This document shows, in pieces, positions 48,181-60,146 of a stretch of 64,000 nucleotides of DNA; position 1 is the first letter of the stretch; the number at the start of each line of letters is the position of its first letter. The notes beneath the pieces are model-generated. The model was given only the letters and a program-made list of their open reading frames with translations. It had not been told where the DNA came from and did no database searches. Both the position numbers and the translations under genes were made by a program. The stretch covers positions 23,746,001 to 23,810,000 of the forward strand of contig NC_135242.1 of NCBI RefSeq assembly GCF_947623445.1. The letters run 5' to 3'. This stretch comes from Clavelina lepadiformis (lineage: Eukaryota > Chordata > Ascidiacea > Aplousobranchia > Clavelinidae).

Positions 48181-49021
48181 ATGTAAATGCTTCTGCTGAT
48201 TGCTCACCCAATGTGCCAGAAAGTGTTGTGATGCATTAGTTCGAATAAACATTTTAGTTTGTGATTTTACCCTACAGTTTGTCTGCAATTAGTGATAGCA
48301 GAGAAGGACATGTAGCCTTCATGGAAGGTAGGTCAAGCAGAGTTAGTTGATGCAGACACGTGACTTACAAATCAGAAATCGCTGCAAGTCCCAACAACGA
48401 TGAGCGACTTGTCAGTGTTTTCTTTTTCATCAAACTGGAAAGCGCATCGCCGCAATTGCGTAAACTTAACTTACAAATCAGAAATCGCTGCAAGTCCCAA
48501 CAACGATGAGCGACTTGTCAGTTTTGCTTTGCTTTCTCTTCTTCTCTTCTCGTATCGCCGCAATTGCGTAAACTTAAATAAACAACAATAAGATGTAAAA
48601 CTCGGTTCTTAATAAAGATTGATGATGAACTTGCTTCCTGGTTGCGAACGAGCTAATTATTTCCATATACGTCATACGTCCTTTTGATGACACGCACGCG
48701 ATGCAAGTGGTCGAATTAATGCGTAGTCTGCGGTTGCGATGACGTTTGTGGAAAGTCTTTGCTTGAAAACAAACAAGTGATAACGTCAATGACGATGAAC
48801 TGGAGTTTTTCACAACACAAACGTAACGTTCGCTGCAAATTTGTACGGTGATTGGCGCCTAAACTTCATCAATTCTTACTTTCTTTTTCCTCTCTCGGTG
48901 GTGGCGGTTCAGACGAAATACTTCCTCAAAAAGGTGTTTTTCTTCGGCAAAATAATTAAGGTAAAATGAAAATATTTTCGCGGTTGCATCACATTATTTC
49001 CAAAGAAGGCGTCAAGTCTGT

Positions 49022-49029
49022 TATATAAA
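49022..49029 (+). promoter_or_regulatory. TATA box of FReD copy D
   Basis: TATATAAA, 46 bp before the start codon; the promoter appears intact although the gene has a nonsense codon. Confidence 0.65.
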
Positions 49030-49067
49030 GAGCGCGTATCCGTTGTGGACTTTATATCTCGAGATTC

Positions 49068-50684
49068 ATGAAAAGATCTTCAAAGTCAACAATGGAAAGA
49101 AGAATGATACTTTTGCTACTTGTAGTTTGTTACGTCACAATGACCTACTCGCAACAATGTCGTCAAGTCATGACTACTGTTTGTGATGATGAGGTCTCCA
49201 ACTCCAGGATGCAGAAAGGAGACAAAGGTGATACCGGAAGATCAGGTAAAGCCGGAAGTCCGGAAGTCAACGGGGAAGTCGGAGAGAAGGGGATGCAAGG
49301 TGATTCGTGCGCTCTGGGGTCGCTTGGAACTGACATAATCTCCAGACTGGCAAGTAAGTTTATATGAGTTGAAAGTCGTTTTAACCGACTTCACTTTTAA
49401 TGAGAAAAATCATTTCCAGAAATCGAGAACCTTCTTTCACCTCCCAGCACCACGACAACGACTACCACTATTGTTGCCACGACATCAGCATGAAGAGTAA
49501 CGTCATGTGCTACGTCATCAAGCAACGGAGACCAAGTTTTGACGAGTGGGGTTGAAGTTTATTGCGAGGATGGATGGACGGTGAGTGAAGATATTTTTAC
49601 TGTTTGAAGAAAGTTTAAGATTTGAAACATTTTCGAACGTTAAAAAATGGAAATTTTATGTTTTATTACGTCATACTTAGTAATCAAAACCCCAAACTTT
49701 ATTCTTTGAATTTCATTGCATGAGATAACTGATTTTGCATCACTGTTAGCCAATGGTAACGAACGGTAGTTTTTTGACCAACACTCGATTTGTAACAGGT
49801 TTTTCAAAGACGAATCGATGGAACTGTTAGTTTCCAACGAGGATGGGACGACTACGCGAACGGTTTTGGGCAGGTTGATGGGGAATTTTGGCTGGGTGAG
49901 TCGATTAAAAGTTGTTTCGAAAATATTTCTTACCTCAATGCAAACTGCTCAGGACTTGACAACATCCACGAGATGACGCGAGGAGGAGGATGCAGACTCA
50001 AGATAGAGCTGTGGGACTTCGATGGAAACCAACGTCACGCAAATTATAGGTTAAGTATTAGGCCTACTTCGATGTTGTAACCTGCATCGTTGGTATTCGT
50101 CTGGAATTGTATTGAGTTCGATGAAACGAACGTAATCATATCCAAACTCATTTTTGTTTCAGTTCATTTTCTGTCGATTCTGCTGAAAAATCATATCAGC
50201 TTCTTATTTCCGGTTATAGCGGAAACGCTGGAGATGGTATGTCGTATCATAATAATAAACCATTTTCTGCGTGGGACAGGGACAATGATTTGCAGTAAGC
50301 TAATTATTCTTTTCCTTTAATTATGATAAAATGTGACAAAAGATCTGCGTGTTATGTTATCTGTACATCGGTATGCTTCGATGTGTTTCGTAACGATGTA
50401 ACGTTTCCATGTAACCGAGCTTTCATGGATGAGGTCACATTTCTTAGCTTTTTTTTCAAAGGACATTAAATTTTTTTGTTGTTAACAGTCGTACACTTAA
50501 CTGCGCATCACACTATGGCGGAAATCAAGGTTGGTGGTTTGGAGATTGTCTCGCCAGCAGTTCTGCATTGAACGGTGTATGGATGCGCGAATCAACAGGA
50601 ACAGCTCATGGCGTCGTCTGGGAAGTTTGGAAAGGTTGGCACGAGCCACTTAAAGCCACCAACATGAAATTTCGTTGTGATTAA
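49068..50684 (+). pseudogene. Ficolin-like gene copy D with nonsense codon in exon 2
   Basis: Exons as in the other copies: 49068-49353, 49420-49580, 49799-49895, 49953-50049, 50163-50294, 50489-50684; splice sites and phases are intact. In exon 2 the serine codon TCA of the Thr/Ser linker is TGA at 49491-49493, which would stop the protein before the fibrinogen domain and leave signal peptide, collagen-like part and linker only. Other changes: KIENLL for KIEKLL, LDNIH for LHNIH (closer to the family consensus), YQLL for YRLL, WEVW for WELW. Like copy A it has VYC and ELWDF. AATAAA at 50809-50814. Skipping exon 2 (161 nt) would shift the frame, so it would not rescue the domain. Confidence 0.85.
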
Positions 50685-52880
50685 ACAAAACACAATCGGT
50701 TTAATGCCATGTGATGTATATATGGAATAAGCATACCAAACGCAAGTAAATCAACAACTTGTATTGCATCAATAACTATAATTGATATCAAGTTTTTGTG
50801 GCGCTTGTAATAAATCAGTGTTCTTTGCGATGTAATACTCTTTGAAAAGGCAAATATATCAACCGTTTTCATTGTCATTCGCACTGTTCTGTCAAAAGCA
50901 ATTAAGTTTTATAAGCAAGAGAATATATCCGTGGTTATACTATGCAGGCAGAAGACGCCCAAGTCAATTAACGGTTGAGAAAGCACTTCTCAATTTATAT
51001 AAAACCAATAACATAAAGCCAATACATGGGACCGAATCCCATCAGAGTATTCCGGAGAAATTTGGCCCGGATCGAGCAGACAGTAGTGATTGGTTGCTGC
51101 AGGAGAGAGCTGTAATTCGAGTAATGGCCCCCATGTTCAAGAATCATAGCCCAATATCAATCATACCGTACATACCATTAACGCGTACATTATTATCGTT
51201 TATTGGAAGATATTGTTGAGATTATAACAATTCTTATAACGTAACACCAGCTATCTAGTTCCATTCAGCGGTGCAAGTTCGTTAAGTAAACCAGCAGTTG
51301 CATTTTATCAAGTGTAGAGCAGGAAATTAGCTATGAAATTAGTGGTAGTTCGTTCACTTGCCTGAGAACTATATTGGAAATTGGAATGTATGCGATATGG
51401 AAAACCAATTTTTCAAGTGCACGGAACTAAACGTGAAACAGCATTGGTCTTGAATGTTCAGTATTGATTTACACATTTGTATCTGATTACTCCGAAGACC
51501 ATTGACCGATTCTCATAATTTAATCATACCAGGTTGTGAGTGAATAATCATGCAGTTTGTTTTGTACTGAAAGACATACTACCATATTATACAGTAGCAA
51601 CCGTGCTGCTTACACGATCTGCTCTGAGAAAATATGCGGGGGACGCTAATTGCCACTTAGGTCCTAGGGGTAGCGATGTAAGACGTCAAAAGAGATAGAC
51701 TAAAAATCTATGTACATATGAATAGGTAAAGAAATGCGGCAGCACGTGAGCAAACATTAGAAAATCTGACGAGCATACATACGAATAATACAATGCACAG
51801 CGTAAATAAAAACAGAAGTTGACGCACACATTGGACTAAATTAACCTACAAGAGTGGTGCGAACGAACAGTGTAAAATGTGAACAATTGACTCCCTAATT
51901 GGGTAATTAAAATGCAGTCTATCTAAAACAGGTGACAACTCACACCGTAAACAAGTGACTCGCAAATTTGATGACGTAATGTTAAAATGTGTTGGTTCTA
52001 GAACGGGTTTGTGAAAAATATTCTCGTGACATCTCCCCCAGGTCCAATACTATTCCGTCCGTGTTATATAACATTTCCTTTCGTATTTTCTTCCATATAA
52101 TATTCCATAACGACCTGTAGAAATGTTTGATATCGTAAGTTATGTCAGTACTTATTACAACGTAACCTTTGTAGTCTGTAGTAAGTCGTTTTTCATGTTG
52201 CAAATATAAAGCTTTCCTTAAACTTGATTGAAATTTTGTTCATGCAATGTGCTATTAATATTACATTGGCGCTTAATGCAATATTTAATTCATCGGTGAC
52301 TCTCTTGTGATGCTCGTCACGTGGTGGTGTAGGTACCACATTGGCAAAAGTGTATTCAAGCGACTGTTTGGTAGCTTTGTTCGCCTCGGCATGTAAACAG
52401 TCAAGTCAGAATGGTTCGTAAATAGACCGCCAATGTACCGCCAATTACGAAGATATTTCGGGAAGAAATACTAGGAAAGGATTTGGTCGTGTCAGTCGAG
52501 TATTTAGCCAGAGATGGAACGCAATTAGGTATAGTGTAAAGAGACAAAATTATGGCGCGTTATCAGCCATTTTTTTCGGTGCATCCGCATATCCAGTAAA
52601 ATTAAATCAGAAGGTTTTCCAAATTTTACGCATTGGCTTCTTGCTTTAATTATCTTACAACTGATAATAACAAAAAACATTAGATTAACAGATGAACAAA
52701 AACTCTTGGGATTTCAGTATAATTCGTAACTTTCAGATCAGTTGGAGTCCGATAAGCCTGTCAGTTATATACTGTACAATGTACATAAAGACCATAAAAC
52801 TGCCTTTTTTATTGTAGCATCCATATATTGTAACGCGATCGTTTAAAAAAGTCTGGCACATGAACAAACTCCATACACGT

Positions 52881-52905
52881 CTGGTGTGAGCTCATTTTCA
52901 TTCAT
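52881..52905 (-). pseudogene. Shorter UBE4B 5' fragment (8 codons), unit E
   Basis: The minus strand reads MNENELTP and then joins spacer sequence (DVYGV...) in the same frame as the longer junction peptide of units B-D. An identical junction lies at 60147-60171 (unit F). This defines a second junction class in the array. Confidence 0.8.
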
Positions 52906-54176
52906 ATTTCACCTAATTTGTCCCAAGTCCAAGCAGCTTAAAACAAATCTGTAAAATGGAATAAAAATTTTTCAAAATAAATAGCTTATTTTTGACGAAA
53001 AGTTTATTTGATTTTGATTGATTCGTTTTTTTGTTCGTATTTTTCTACTAAAATTAGCCTTAAAAAAACGCATTCTCCTCATGCTATTACCAGCTTTGGC
53101 ACACTGACTTTTTCAGTGTACAGCTGCTCAACAAACTCTTTTTCTGCACACCCAAAATCTTGGTGAAAACTGCCAGATTCTGCAATGTGGGAAAACTGGA
53201 GAACTAGGCTATAGCCTACCGCAAATCCCAAACTGACACTGGTGGTGGTAAGGTAATACCTAATACAAACATAAGCCAAGCATTGTCTACATGCAAACAA
53301 TGCAACTGCCATCCAACAGACAAAGAAAAACTACACCAAGCGTTTCTCGAATACAAATGCTTTGCAGAAACTGTCGTATTACAAATATGCTGAGCAATTT
53401 CCATGTATAAACCTTGCCAGAACCATTCATTGGACAAAGTTATAACGCACAAAGCATTTTGCTTCATTATGCAGGGAATTTTTTTTGATATGTTGGCAAC
53501 GGTTTTATATCATATAACCCGGTTTATTAATGATGGTATTAAAAATTATTTTCTGCAAATTTTTGAGAAAATTTCTGCTTTAGAAACGCTTATGCGAAAT
53601 GCTAAGCTCGGAAGGATTTTTTTATATGCCAAAGCTTACCGACAATTGTAACGTAACTCGTACTTGCCAAACTTTTCTGACTGAAAGAGCTGACTGGGTT
53701 CCATGATATTGTCTACGTAGATCGTTTCAGTTGCAATTTGTGTCGAGTAGTTCACATCTTTTAGTTTTTGCCTTTGCGGTCCATAAAGAGGAAGAATAAC
53801 AAGTAAAAAACTTGTGTAGTAACAAAGTATTATTTGCCAATATTAATCAAACAAACTGGTCGAAGAATTTTGAAAATTTCGCCGTATCGAATTCACCAGA
53901 AAAGAGCTTGATGTCACAAAATCACGATCTGTAACATGTCGCTTGTTCAGTAAGGTAACTGGCACACGCTCCTGCATGATGGACTACTTTTCATCAAAAC
54001 AAAGGTTATGGTAAAAAAATTAGCTTTTTTAAACCACTTTCTGTAACTCTACTCATGCGCGGTTGCAGACATTTCAGGCTGGCATTGAGCGTCATATGGC
54101 ACTATCCCTTTAAATTATCAGATTTCTCAGCGCATTCCTCACATATAATTATCATCATTGGGCGTGCTATGTAAAT

Positions 54177-55451
54177 TAGGGTTAACATATTTGATAATGC
54201 GCAATCCCTGACAAATTTACCTCAGTTGCATTGATTAACTTTAGACTATTACCAAAGTACATTGCCGCCATTGCTTTTTTGTGATAAACATGAAACAATG
54301 CAGAAACAGCAAAGAAGTGTTGCACTGCAATGCACGAATGCCAGTTTTCTTTTAAACAGTAACATTTATGAAAACGAAAATTAGCACAGAATTTTTATGA
54401 AATACACTCTAAGGCAGGGGTTCCTAACCTTTTTATGTTCTCGTACCACTTAGCCACCACGGATTGTCAACACGTACCACTATTTTCAAAACAACTAATT
54501 TTATCCAATATTCGCACAGCAGCATTGTATTAATAACAATGACAGCAGGGAGCAAGATCGACAAAAGTAGCTTACTGAGTGAAGAGAATTTAGTACGGAA
54601 AGAAATAAAAGTGTTGTTCGCATATTTTAGCAACTCAAAATTGAATTGTTATAGGCCTACTACTATACTGTATATCGCATGCAACGGAAAGCTGCTCGCG
54701 TACCACCTAAAAAGCTCCCGCGTATCACTAGTGGTACGCGTACCACCGGTTGGGAACCCCTGCTCTAAGGTAATTACAAGTAATGAACGTATAGCAGTTT
54801 ATAAATGATACTCTACTCTCCCTCATAGGCTACCAATCGTTCTTTTCCGAAGATCTGATTTTTTTTCAACAAGCTCTTGTTGGACTTCAAAAACACATAA
54901 AATTTCCCACAAGACATGCTTTTGAAGTTGTACTGAAGTGTTAAAATGTCTTTCATTGTTTCAATGGTCATCTTATTTCTTTCTTTTGTCCACTGACCCC
55001 GCATCAGTGAAAACACCCGCTTAACATTTCCGTTGTGTGGCGCCACAACAAAGAAAAACTGGGCAACACTTAGTAATTCTGAGTGACATTCAGCGTTTTT
55101 TGACTTTTGAAAATACCTGCACCATTTATTATGTGTTGGCAGTGCAGTAAATTCTTCGTCACTGATGTAACATTCCAAAACGACTTCAATGACTAGAATA
55201 AGCCAAACCTTAACGCTGTTCATCTTAAAAGGTAGTAAACAACTTACGTCATAAACGAGTTGCAGACTGTTTTGACGAGCTGAGAATGTTTGCAACCTAG
55301 AAAAAGCTGGCAACCTAGAAAAACTTGGAATAAAATACAATTTAAAAAAATTCCGGACTTTTAGGCACATTTTACCATTTCTCCCTGACGCAGATTAGAA
55401 CACAAAAATTTTATGACAAGTCAGGGAAAATCCTGACGTATGGTAATCCTA
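54177..55451 (-). mobile_element. hAT relic without the 939-bp MITE, unit E
   Basis: ATGTAAAT flanks at 54169-54176 and 55452-55459. It keeps the empty target of the 939-bp MITE near 54811. The minus frame 55370-54813 (185 codons) covers the hAT transposase C-terminus, including RVFSLMRGQWTKERNKM and ILTLQYNFKS. Confidence 0.75.
54415..54762. mobile_element. 348-bp hAT-type MITE, unique to unit E
   Basis: 8-bp duplication CTCTAAGG at 54407-54414 and 54763-54770. The ends are CAGGGGTTCCTAACC and, on the other strand, CAGGGGTTCCCAACC, the classic hAT end. CGTACCAC motifs recur near both ends. The 114-codon frame over it is not a gene. Confidence 0.85.
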
Positions 55452-56046
55452 ATGTAAATGCTTCTGCTGATTGCTCACCCAATGTGCCAGAAAGTGTTGT
55501 GATGCATTAGTTCGAATAAACATTTTAGTTTGTGATTTTACCCTACAGTTTGTCTGCAATTAGTGATAGCAGAGAAGGACATGTAGCCTTCATGGAAGGT
55601 AGGTCAAGCAGAGTTAGTTGATGCAGACACGTGACTTACAAATCAGAAATCGCTGCAAGTCCCAACAACGATGAGCGACTTGTCAGTGTTTTCTTTTTCA
55701 TCAAACTGGAAAGCGCATCGCCGCAATTGCGTAAACTTAACTTACAAATCAGAAATCGCTGCAAGTCCCAACAACGATGAGCGACTTGTCAGTTTTGCTT
55801 TCTCTTCTTCTCTTCTCGTATCGCCGCAATTGCGTAAACTTAAACAAACAACAATAAGATGTAAAACTCGGTTCTTAATAAAGATTGATGATGAACTTGC
55901 TTCCTGGTTGCGAACGAGCTAATTGTTTCCATATACGTCATACGTTCTTTTGATGACACGCACGCGATGCAAGTGGTCGAATTAATGCGTAGTCTGCGGT
56001 TGCGATGACGTTTGTGGAAAGTCTTTGCTTGAAAACAAACAAGTGA

Positions 56047-56054
56047 TGACGTCA
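56047..56054. promoter_or_regulatory. Perfect CRE-like palindrome TGACGTCA upstream of gene E
   Basis: Copies A-D read GACAACGTCAATG or GATAACGTCAATG at this spot; copy E reads GATGACGTCAATA, creating the ATF/CREB consensus 280 bp before the start codon. Function is inferred only from the consensus. Confidence 0.4.
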
Positions 56055-56287
56055 ATAATGATGAGCTGGAGTTTTTCACAACACAAACGTAACGTTCGCT
56101 GCAAATTTGTACGGTGTTTGGCGCCTAAACTTCATCAATTCTTACTTTCTTTTTCCTCTCTCGGTGGTGGCGGTTCAGACGAAATACTTCCTCAAAAAGG
56201 TGTTTTTCTTAGGCAAAATAATTAAGGTAAAATGAAAATATTTTCGCGGTTGCATCACATTATTTCCAAAGAAGGCGTCAAGTCTGT

Positions 56288-56295
56288 TATATAAA
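56288..56295 (+). promoter_or_regulatory. TATA box of FReD gene E
   Basis: TATATAAA, 46 bp before the start codon. Confidence 0.7.
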
Positions 56296-56333
56296 GAGCG
56301 CGTATCCGTTGTGGACTTTATATCTCGAGATTC

Positions 56334-57950
56334 ATGAAAAGATCTTCAAAGTCAACAATGGAAAGAAGAATGATACTTTTGCTACTTGTAGTTTGTTACG
56401 TCACAATGACCTACTCGCAACAATGTCGTCAAGTCATGACTACTGTTTGTGATGATGAGGTCTCCAACTCCAGGATGCAGAAAGGAGACAAAGGTGATAC
56501 CGGAAGATCAGGTAAAGCCGGAAGTCCGGAAGTCAACGGGGAAGTCGGAGAGAAGGGGATGCAAGGTGATTCGTGCGCTCTGGGGTCGCTAGGGACCGAC
56601 ATAATCTCCAGACTGGCAAGTGAGTTTATATGAGTTGAAAGTCGTTTTAACCGACTTCACTTTTATTGAGAAAAATCATTTCCAGAAATCGAGAAACTTC
56701 TTTCACCTCCCAGCACCACGACAACGACTACCACTATTGTTGCCACGACATCAGCATCAAGAGTTACGTCATGTGCTACGTCATCAAGCAACGGAGACCA
56801 AGTTTTGACGAGTGGGGTTGAAGTTTGTTGCGAGGATGGATGGACGGTGAGTGAAGATATTTTTACTGTTTGAAGAAAGTTTAAGATTTGAAACATTTTC
56901 GAACGTTAAAAAATGGAAATTTTATGTTTTATTACGTTATACTTAGTAATCAAAACCCCAAACTTTATTCTTTGAATTTCATTGCATGAGATAACTGAGT
57001 TTGCATCACTGTTAGCCAATGGTAACGAACGGTAGTTTTTTGACCAACACTCGATTTGTCACAGGTTTTTCAAAGACGAATCGATGGAACTGTTAGTTTC
57101 CAACGAGGATGGGACGACTACGCGAACGGTTTTGGGCAGGTTGATGGGGAATTTTGGCTGGGTGAGTCGATTAAAAGTTGTTTCGAAAATATTTCTTACC
57201 TCAATGCAAACTGCTCAGGACTTCACAACATCCACGAAATGACGCGAGGAGGAGGATGCAGACTCAAGATAGAGCTGAGGGACTTCGATGGAAAACAACG
57301 TCACGCAAATTATAGGTTAAGTATTAGGCCTACTTCGATGTTGTAACCTGCATCGTTGGTATTCGTCTGGAATTGTATTGAGTTCGATGAAACGAACGTA
57401 ATCATATCCAAACTCATTTTTGTTTCAGTTCATTTTCTGTCGATTCTGCTGAAAAATCATATCAGCTTCTTATTTCCGGTTATAGCGGAAACGCTGGAGA
57501 TGGTATGTCGTATCATAATAATAAACCATTTTCTGCGTGGGACAGGGACAATGATTTGCAGTAAGCTAATTATTCTTTTCCTTTAATTATGATAAAATGT
57601 GACAAAAGATCTGCGTGTTATGTTATCTGTACATCGGTATGCTTCGATGTGTTTCGTAACGATGTAACGTTTCCATGTAACCGAGCTTTCATGGATGAGG
57701 TCACATTTCTTAGCTTTTTTTTCAAAGGACATTAAATTTTTTTGTTGTTAACAGTCGTACACTTAACTGCGCATCACACTATGGCGGAAATCAAGGTTGG
57801 TGGTTTGGAGATTGTCTCGCCAGCAGTTCTGCATTGAACGGTGTATGGATGCGCGAATCAACAGGAACAGCTCATGGCGTCGTCTGGGAAGTTTGGAAAG
57901 GTTGGCACGAGCCACTTAAAGCCACCAACATGAAATTTCGTTGTGATTAA
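56334..57950 (+). CDS. Ficolin-like fibrinogen-domain protein, copy E (6 exons, 322 aa), mosaic
   Basis: Exons 56334-56619, 56686-56846, 57065-57161, 57219-57315, 57429-57560, 57755-57950, all in phase, no stop. From the end of exon 1 to exon 4 it carries the B/C variants (silent CTAGGGACC, VEVCC, ELRDF). It has its own change DFDGKQ for DFDGNQ. From intron 4 onward it carries the D variants (SYQLL, WEVW). AATAAA at 58075-58080. It is therefore a recombinant allele type, and the protein it predicts differs from A and from B/C. Domain content and likely secretion are as for copy A. Confidence 0.9.
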
Positions 57951-60146
57951 ACAAAACACAATCGGTTTAATGCCATGTGATGTATATATGGAATAAGCAT
58001 ACCAAACGCAAGTAAATCAACAACTTGTATTGCATCAATAACTATAATTGATATCAAGTTTTTGTGGCGCTTGTAATAAATCAGTGTTCTTTGCGATGTA
58101 ATACTCTTTGAAAAGGCAAATATATCAACCGTTTTCATTGTCATTCGCACTGTTCTGTCAAAAGCAATTAAGTTTTATAAGCAAGAGAATATATCCGTGG
58201 TTATACTATGCAGGCAGAAGACGCCCAAGTCAATTAACGGTTGAGAAAGCACTTCTCAATTTATATAAAACCAATAACATAAAGCCAATACATGGGACCG
58301 AATCCCATCAGAGTATTCCGGAGAAATTTGGCCCGGAACGAGCAGACAGTAGTGATTGGTTGCTGCAGGAGAGAGCTGTAATTCGAGTAATGGCCCCCAT
58401 GTTCAAGAATCATAGCCCAATATCAATCATACCGTACATACCATTAACGCGTACATTATTATCGTTTATTGGAAGATATTGTTGAGATTATAACAATTCT
58501 TATAACGTAACACCAGCTATCTAGTTCCATTCAGCGGTGCAAGTTCGTTAAGTAAACCAGCAGTTGCATTTTATCAAGTGTAGAGCAGGAAATTAGCTAT
58601 GAAATTAGTGGTAGTTCGTTCACTTGCCTGAGAACTATATTGGAAATTGGAATGTATGCGATATGGAAAACCAATTTTTCAAGTGCACGGAACTAAACGT
58701 GAAACAGCATTGGTCTTGAATGTTCAGTATTGATTTACACATTTGTATCTGATTACTCCGAAGACCATTGACCGATTCTCATAATTTAATCATACCAGGT
58801 TGTGAGTGAATAATCATGCAGTTTGTTTTGTACTGAAAGACATACTACCATATTATACAGTAGCAACCGTGCTGCTTACACGATCTGCTCTGAGAAAATA
58901 TGCGGGGGACGCTAATTGCCACTTAGGTCCTAGGGGTAGCGATGTAAGACGTCAAAAGAGATAGACTAAAAATCTATGTACATATGAATAGGTAAAGAAA
59001 TGCGGCAGCACGTGAGCAAACATTAGAAAATCTGACGAGCATACATACGAATAATACAATGCACAGCGTAAATAAAAACAGAAGTTGACGCACACATTGG
59101 ACTAAATTAACCTACAAGAGTGGTGCGAACGAACAGTGTAAAATGTGAACAATTGACTCCCTAATTGGGTAATTAAAATGCAGTCTATCTAAAACAGGTG
59201 ACAACTCACACCGTAAACAAGTGACTCGCAAATTTGATGACGTAATGTTAAAATGTGTTGGTTCTAGAACGGGTTTGTGAAAAATATTCTCGTGACATCT
59301 CCCCCAGGTCCAATACTATTCCGTCCGTGTTATATAACATTTCCTTTCGTATTTTCTTCCATATAATATTCCATAACGACCTGTAGAAATGTTTGATATC
59401 GTAAGTTATGTCAGTACTTATTACAACGTAACCTTTGTAGTCTGTAGTAAGTCGTTTTTCATGTTGCAAATATAAAGCTTTCCTTAAACTTGATTGAAAT
59501 TTTGTTCATGCAATGTGCTATTAATATTACATTGGCGCTTAATGCAATATTTAATTCATCGGTGACTCTCTTGTGATGCTCGTCACGTGGTGGTGTAGGT
59601 ACCACATTGGCAAAAGTGTATTCAAGCGACTGTTTGGTAGCTTTGTTCGCCTCGGCATGTAAACAGTCAAGTCAGAATGGTTCGTAAATAGACCGCCAAT
59701 GTACCGCCAATTACGAAGATATTTCGGGAAGAAATACTAGGAAAGGATTTGGTCGTGTCAGTCGAGTATTTAGCCAGAGATGGAACGCAATTAGGTATAG
59801 TGTAAAGAGACAAAATTATGGCGCGTTATCAGCCATTTTTTTCGGTGCATCCGCATATCCAGTAAAATTAAATCAGAAGGTTTTCCAAATTTTACGCATT
59901 GGCTTCTTGCTTTAATTATCTTACAACTGATAATAACAAAAAACATTAGATTAACAGATGAACAAAAACTCTTGGGATTTCAGTATAATTCGTAACTTTC
60001 AGATCAGTTGGAGTCCGATAAGCCTGTCAGTTATATACTGTACAATGTACATAAAGACCATAAAACTGCCTTTTTTATTGTAGCATCCATATATTGTAAC
60101 GCGATCGTTTAAAAAAGTCTGGCACATGAACAAACTCCATACACGT

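Larger units (their letters stand above)
44998..52880 (+). repeat. Array unit D (7883 bp) with pseudogene copy D
   Basis: UBE4B fragment 44998-45045, hAT 46317-48180 with nested MITE, doubled 103-bp repeat, FReD copy D, no TTAA MITE. Its right half is nearly identical to the right half of unit E. The 3' spacer has small shared marks with E, such as GGAAATTGGAATGTATGCG near 51376. Confidence 0.85.
52881..60146 (+). repeat. Array unit E (7266 bp)
   Basis: It starts with only 8 UBE4B codons (52881-52905), a shorter fragment than in B-D because about 37 bp including the GCGGCCGC stretch are missing at the junction. It contains hAT 54177-55451 with a different nested MITE, FReD gene E, and a 3' spacer like unit D. 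Confidence 0.85.
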
